Of a DNA stretch of 64,000 bases, positions 61,987-64,000 are shown in pieces (the first letter of the stretch is position 1; each line of letters begins with the position of its first letter). A model generated the notes under the pieces. The model was not told the DNA's origin. It did not search any database and saw only the letters and a list, made by a program, of their open reading frames with translations. Location: contig NZ_CP086322.1 of NCBI RefSeq assembly GCF_023277745.1, positions 1,178,001 through 1,242,000 on the forward strand. The letters are read 5' to 3'. Origin of the DNA: Streptomyces halobius (GTDB lineage Bacteria > Actinomycetota > Actinomycetes > Streptomycetales > Streptomycetaceae). The position numbers and the translations under genes are program-made.

Positions 61987-62651
61987 ACCTCAGCGCACTC
62001 CACCGCCGGCTCCTGGCCGACGTCCTCGCCATCGGCACCCCCTACCCCCTGGTCATCACCGGCGGCTACGCCGTACAGGCCCACGGACTGGTCAACCGCC
62101 TCAGCCAGGACCTCGACGTCGCCACCGAGAACCCCGCACCCATGGCCGACATCGCCCGCACCCTCCAGCAGGGCCTGTCCCAGCGAGGCTGGCACGTCAC
62201 GGTGATCAGCACCGACCCGCTCTCCGCCCGCCTCGTCGCCACCGACGCCGACGGCGCAGCCTGCGAAGTCGACATCCTCAAGGAAAACCTGTGGTCGCCG
62301 CCACGCGAAACCGACTACGGCCCGGTCCTCGCACTCGACGACGTCATCGGCACCAAGGTCCGAGCCCTGGCCGACCGCGGCGCCGTCCGCGACCTCATCG
62401 ACGTCCAAGCCGCCGCCGAACACCGAACCCACCCGGAACTCGAACAGCTCGGCCAGCGCCACGGACGCGACGACTTCCGCCTCGACGACCTGCGCGACCG
62501 TCTGGCCAGGCGCCGAGTGGTACGACGACGAGGAATTCACCGCCTACGGCCTCACCGATGACGCCATCACCGAACTCAGAACTGGGCCCAGCAATGGGCC
62601 AGCGACCTCGACGAACGGCTGGCACGAGAAACCGGCGAGTACGAAAACTGA
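61983..62651 (+). pseudogene. AbiEii/MNT-type nucleotidyltransferase with two late frameshifts
   Basis: GTG 61983. VITGGYAVQAHGL and SQDLDVATE form the G-G then DxD nucleotidyltransferase signature; EVDIL is the third Asp, and LDDVIGTKVRALADRGAVRD follows. Near 62505 one extra base and near 62578 one missing base disturb the end. Read across both, the protein closes GAEWYDDEEFTAYGLTDDAI, WAQQWASDLDERLARETGEY with TGA at 62649. The core domain is intact, so a shortened protein could still act. A paralogous 5' scrap lies at 47748. Confidence 0.75.
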
Positions 62652-62789
62652 CCCGCCCGACCGGCGCGGCCGGCGGCTGGTCGGCACCCACGCCGCCAGC
62701 TGCAGCATGCGTCTGCCGCCCGGACCAGGCGGGGGCGAGGACAAGTGGTTCGAGGTGCGATCAGCCAGTGCGGGCGGTGCGATGGGATC
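62652..62789. other. Spacer upstream of ku
   Basis: About 140 bases, no gene. The downstream ATG at 62790 has only a weak ribosome site (GATGGGATC). Confidence 0.3.
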
Positions 62790-63776
62790 ATGGCGCAGAC
62801 CATCGCAAAGCGGACGATCACCTGGGGCCTGGTGACCATCCCGGTGACTGTGCATGCCGCGACCGCCCCGCATCCCGTCCCGCTCCACCAGGTCCACACA
62901 CGGTGCGGCGGCGGCCGGATCCGGCTGCGACGCGTCTGCGAACGAGAGGGCGTCGACGTCCCCTACGACCAGGTAGCCCGAGGCTTCGACGCCGGCGACG
63001 GGCGCGTTGTGGTGCTATCCGAGGAGGACCTCGCCGACCTTCCGCTGCCGACTTCACCCCGCGCTATCGAGGTACTCGCCTTCGTGGCAGCGGATCGGAT
63101 CGACCCTCTGCTGCTGCATAAGCCCTACTACCTCGGCAGCGACCCCGCCACGGCGCGTCCGTACGCCCTCCTTCGCGACGCCATGCACGAGAGCGGCCTG
63201 GCCGCCGTCGTCAGGGTGGCCTTGCGCAACCGTGACTCCCTCGCCCTGCTCCAGGCGCGCGGCGAGACCATCGCGATGCAGACGCTTCTTTGGCCTGACG
63301 AACTGCGGAGCAGCGAGGACATCACCGTGCCGCGCACGGAGCCGCCGCGTCGCCAGGAGCTGCAGATGGCCCGCACCCTGATGGACACCGTCAGCGAGGA
63401 CTTCCGCCTGGAAGACGAGCACGACGTCTACCGGGCCGCCCTCGAACAGGTCGTCGCCGCCCGCCTCGAAGGGCTTGAGCCACCGCACGCACCCGCTCCG
63501 GTCGAAGGCGGGCCCATAGACCTGATGGCTGCCCTGGAGGAGTCCGTACGGGCCGCGCGGTCACGCCGCGGGAGCGAACAAGTAGGCACCCGGGAGACGG
63601 AACAGCCCGACTGGGCCCGAGGTCACCGGCGACTCGCTGACCGGTATGTTGTCGTCGACCAAGGGCGCCGCGCACCTCGTGGTGACGCTGCTGGTCCAGG
63701 ACCACACAGCCGATGCTGTGCACGCCGGAGCAACAGGCGCAGCTGGACGCGAACGCGACCGCGCCGTAAAGCCTGA
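62790..63776 (+). CDS. ku: Ku protein of bacterial non-homologous end joining
   Basis: 328 residues. Ku core from residue 5: KRTITWGLVTIPVTVHAATA, LHQVHTRCGGGRIRLRRVCE, VVVLSEEDLADLPLPTS, DPLLLHKPYYLGSDPATARP, RETIAMQTLLWPDELR-like GETIAMQTLLWPDELRSSED. It ends GPIDLMAALEESVRAARSRR near residue 255. The last 70 residues are very basic and differ from the usual Lys/Ala tail; a shift near 63590 cannot be excluded. Ku dimers bind DNA ends and recruit LigD. A ku near a linear-replicon end is common in Streptomyces, which carry several. Confidence 0.88.
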   Translation: MAQTIAKRTITWGLVTIPVTVHAATAPHPVPLHQVHTRCGGGRIRLRRVCEREGVDVPYDQVARGFDAGDGRVVVLSEEDLADLPLPTSPRAIEVLAFVAADRIDPLLLHKPYYLGSDPATARPYALLRDAMHESGLAAVVRVALRNRDSLALLQARGETIAMQTLLWPDELRSSEDITVPRTEPPRRQELQMARTLMDTVSEDFRLEDEHDVYRAALEQVVAARLEGLEPPHAPAPVEGGPIDLMAALEESVRAARSRRGSEQVGTRETEQPDWARGHRRLADRYVVVDQGRRAPRGDAAGPGPHSRCCARRSNRRSWTRTRPRRKA

Positions 63777-64000
63777 CCGGCATCGCGTTCAGCCACCAGC
63801 ACGGCGTGGTCCTCGCCGACCTGCCCCATCACCGGATCGTGTGCCAGCTGGGACAACGGAGGTCGCGGCGTACGTCCTGCCGTGATGCGCGCCGCCTGCC
63901 GGTCGGCCCTGGCCGGTCACACCGTCCGGGGCGGGAGCGTCTAAGTCACTGAAAGATGTGGCGGGCCGGGCACGGATGAGGGAGAGCAGGACAGTCGTGA
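63777..64000. other. Right edge, no supported gene
   Basis: A plus-strand frame near 63780-63850 (TGIAFSHQHGVVLADLPHH) has a coding look but no start or domain. Nothing else seen up to the window end. Confidence 0.3.

Noticed and set aside
1..64000. tRNA, rRNA or an established CRISPR-Cas locus
   Set aside because: No cloverleaf, rRNA signature or cas gene was noticed on either strand; the only CRISPR-like repeat has two clear copies.

Overview
The window is very GC-rich, with codon use, GTG/TTG starts and gene families typical of Streptomyces: an XRE-DUF397 pair, a DUF6233 protein, a conserved small MerR regulator, and the telomere pair tap-tpg. It reads as an accessory, gene-decayed end region of a linear chromosome or linear plasmid. 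No rRNA, tRNA or convincing CRISPR array was seen.

Layout. (1) 0-9.5 kb: the start of an XRE regulator gene faces a right-going operon. The operon encodes a deaminase-like/methyltransferase fusion, a SMUG2-like uracil-DNA glycosylase homologue and a nucleoside deoxyribosyltransferase-like protein. These are followed by an acyl module: carrier protein-acyl-AMP ligase, ketosynthase, cysteine-less ketosynthase partner, and carrier protein-thioesterase. A second deoxyribosyltransferase-like gene closes the block. I recognise no known pathway with this set. (2) 10-24 kb: a decayed zone with an APH-like kinase, a NUDIX gene cut by a TAG codon, truncated kinase and SGNH genes, an integrase-excisionase element ending in a uppP 3' fragment, broken cyclase, VOC, beta-propeller and DinB genes, and ISAs1 and IS5 remnants. 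One clear secreted beta-helix protein gene lies within it. (3) 24-33 kb: tpg, shifted in a run of seven G, and intact tap. Then come a kinase-nucleotidyltransferase pair, an IS110 element, a histidine phosphatase-degenerate aminoacyl-tRNA-synthetase-like operon, and a divergent XRE-DUF397 regulator across a palindromic operator. (4) 34-50 kb: two overlapping very small genes, an Mrr-like membrane nuclease, an esterase, a frameshifted baeRF2 protein, a PP2C fragment cut by an IS110 remnant, a STAND ATPase, a zeta-toxin-like protein with a duplicated domain, a Fic enzyme, an antiporter and several transposase scraps. (5) 50-56 kb: a MerR regulator, an ACTGC-rich noncoding stretch, and a 3.86-kb Tn7-like element with a 5-bp target duplication, tnsA, and tnsB destroyed by an IS5 remnant. 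It carries ycxB and an IS3-family element. (6) 56-64 kb: HATPase, YedK remnant, Uma2, DUF6233, Ser/Thr kinase, an AbiE-like pair and Ku.

How the genes work together. The first operon looks like a small biosynthetic or nucleoside-processing pathway in which an acyl group is activated, condensed and released beside enzymes that act on N-glycosidic bonds. This is inference. The rest is a mosaic of mobile elements, toxin-antitoxin or defence-type genes and replicon-end functions. Many genes are interrupted by single-base indels or truncated at recombination joints. All calls come from reading the sequence by eye; no database search was run.
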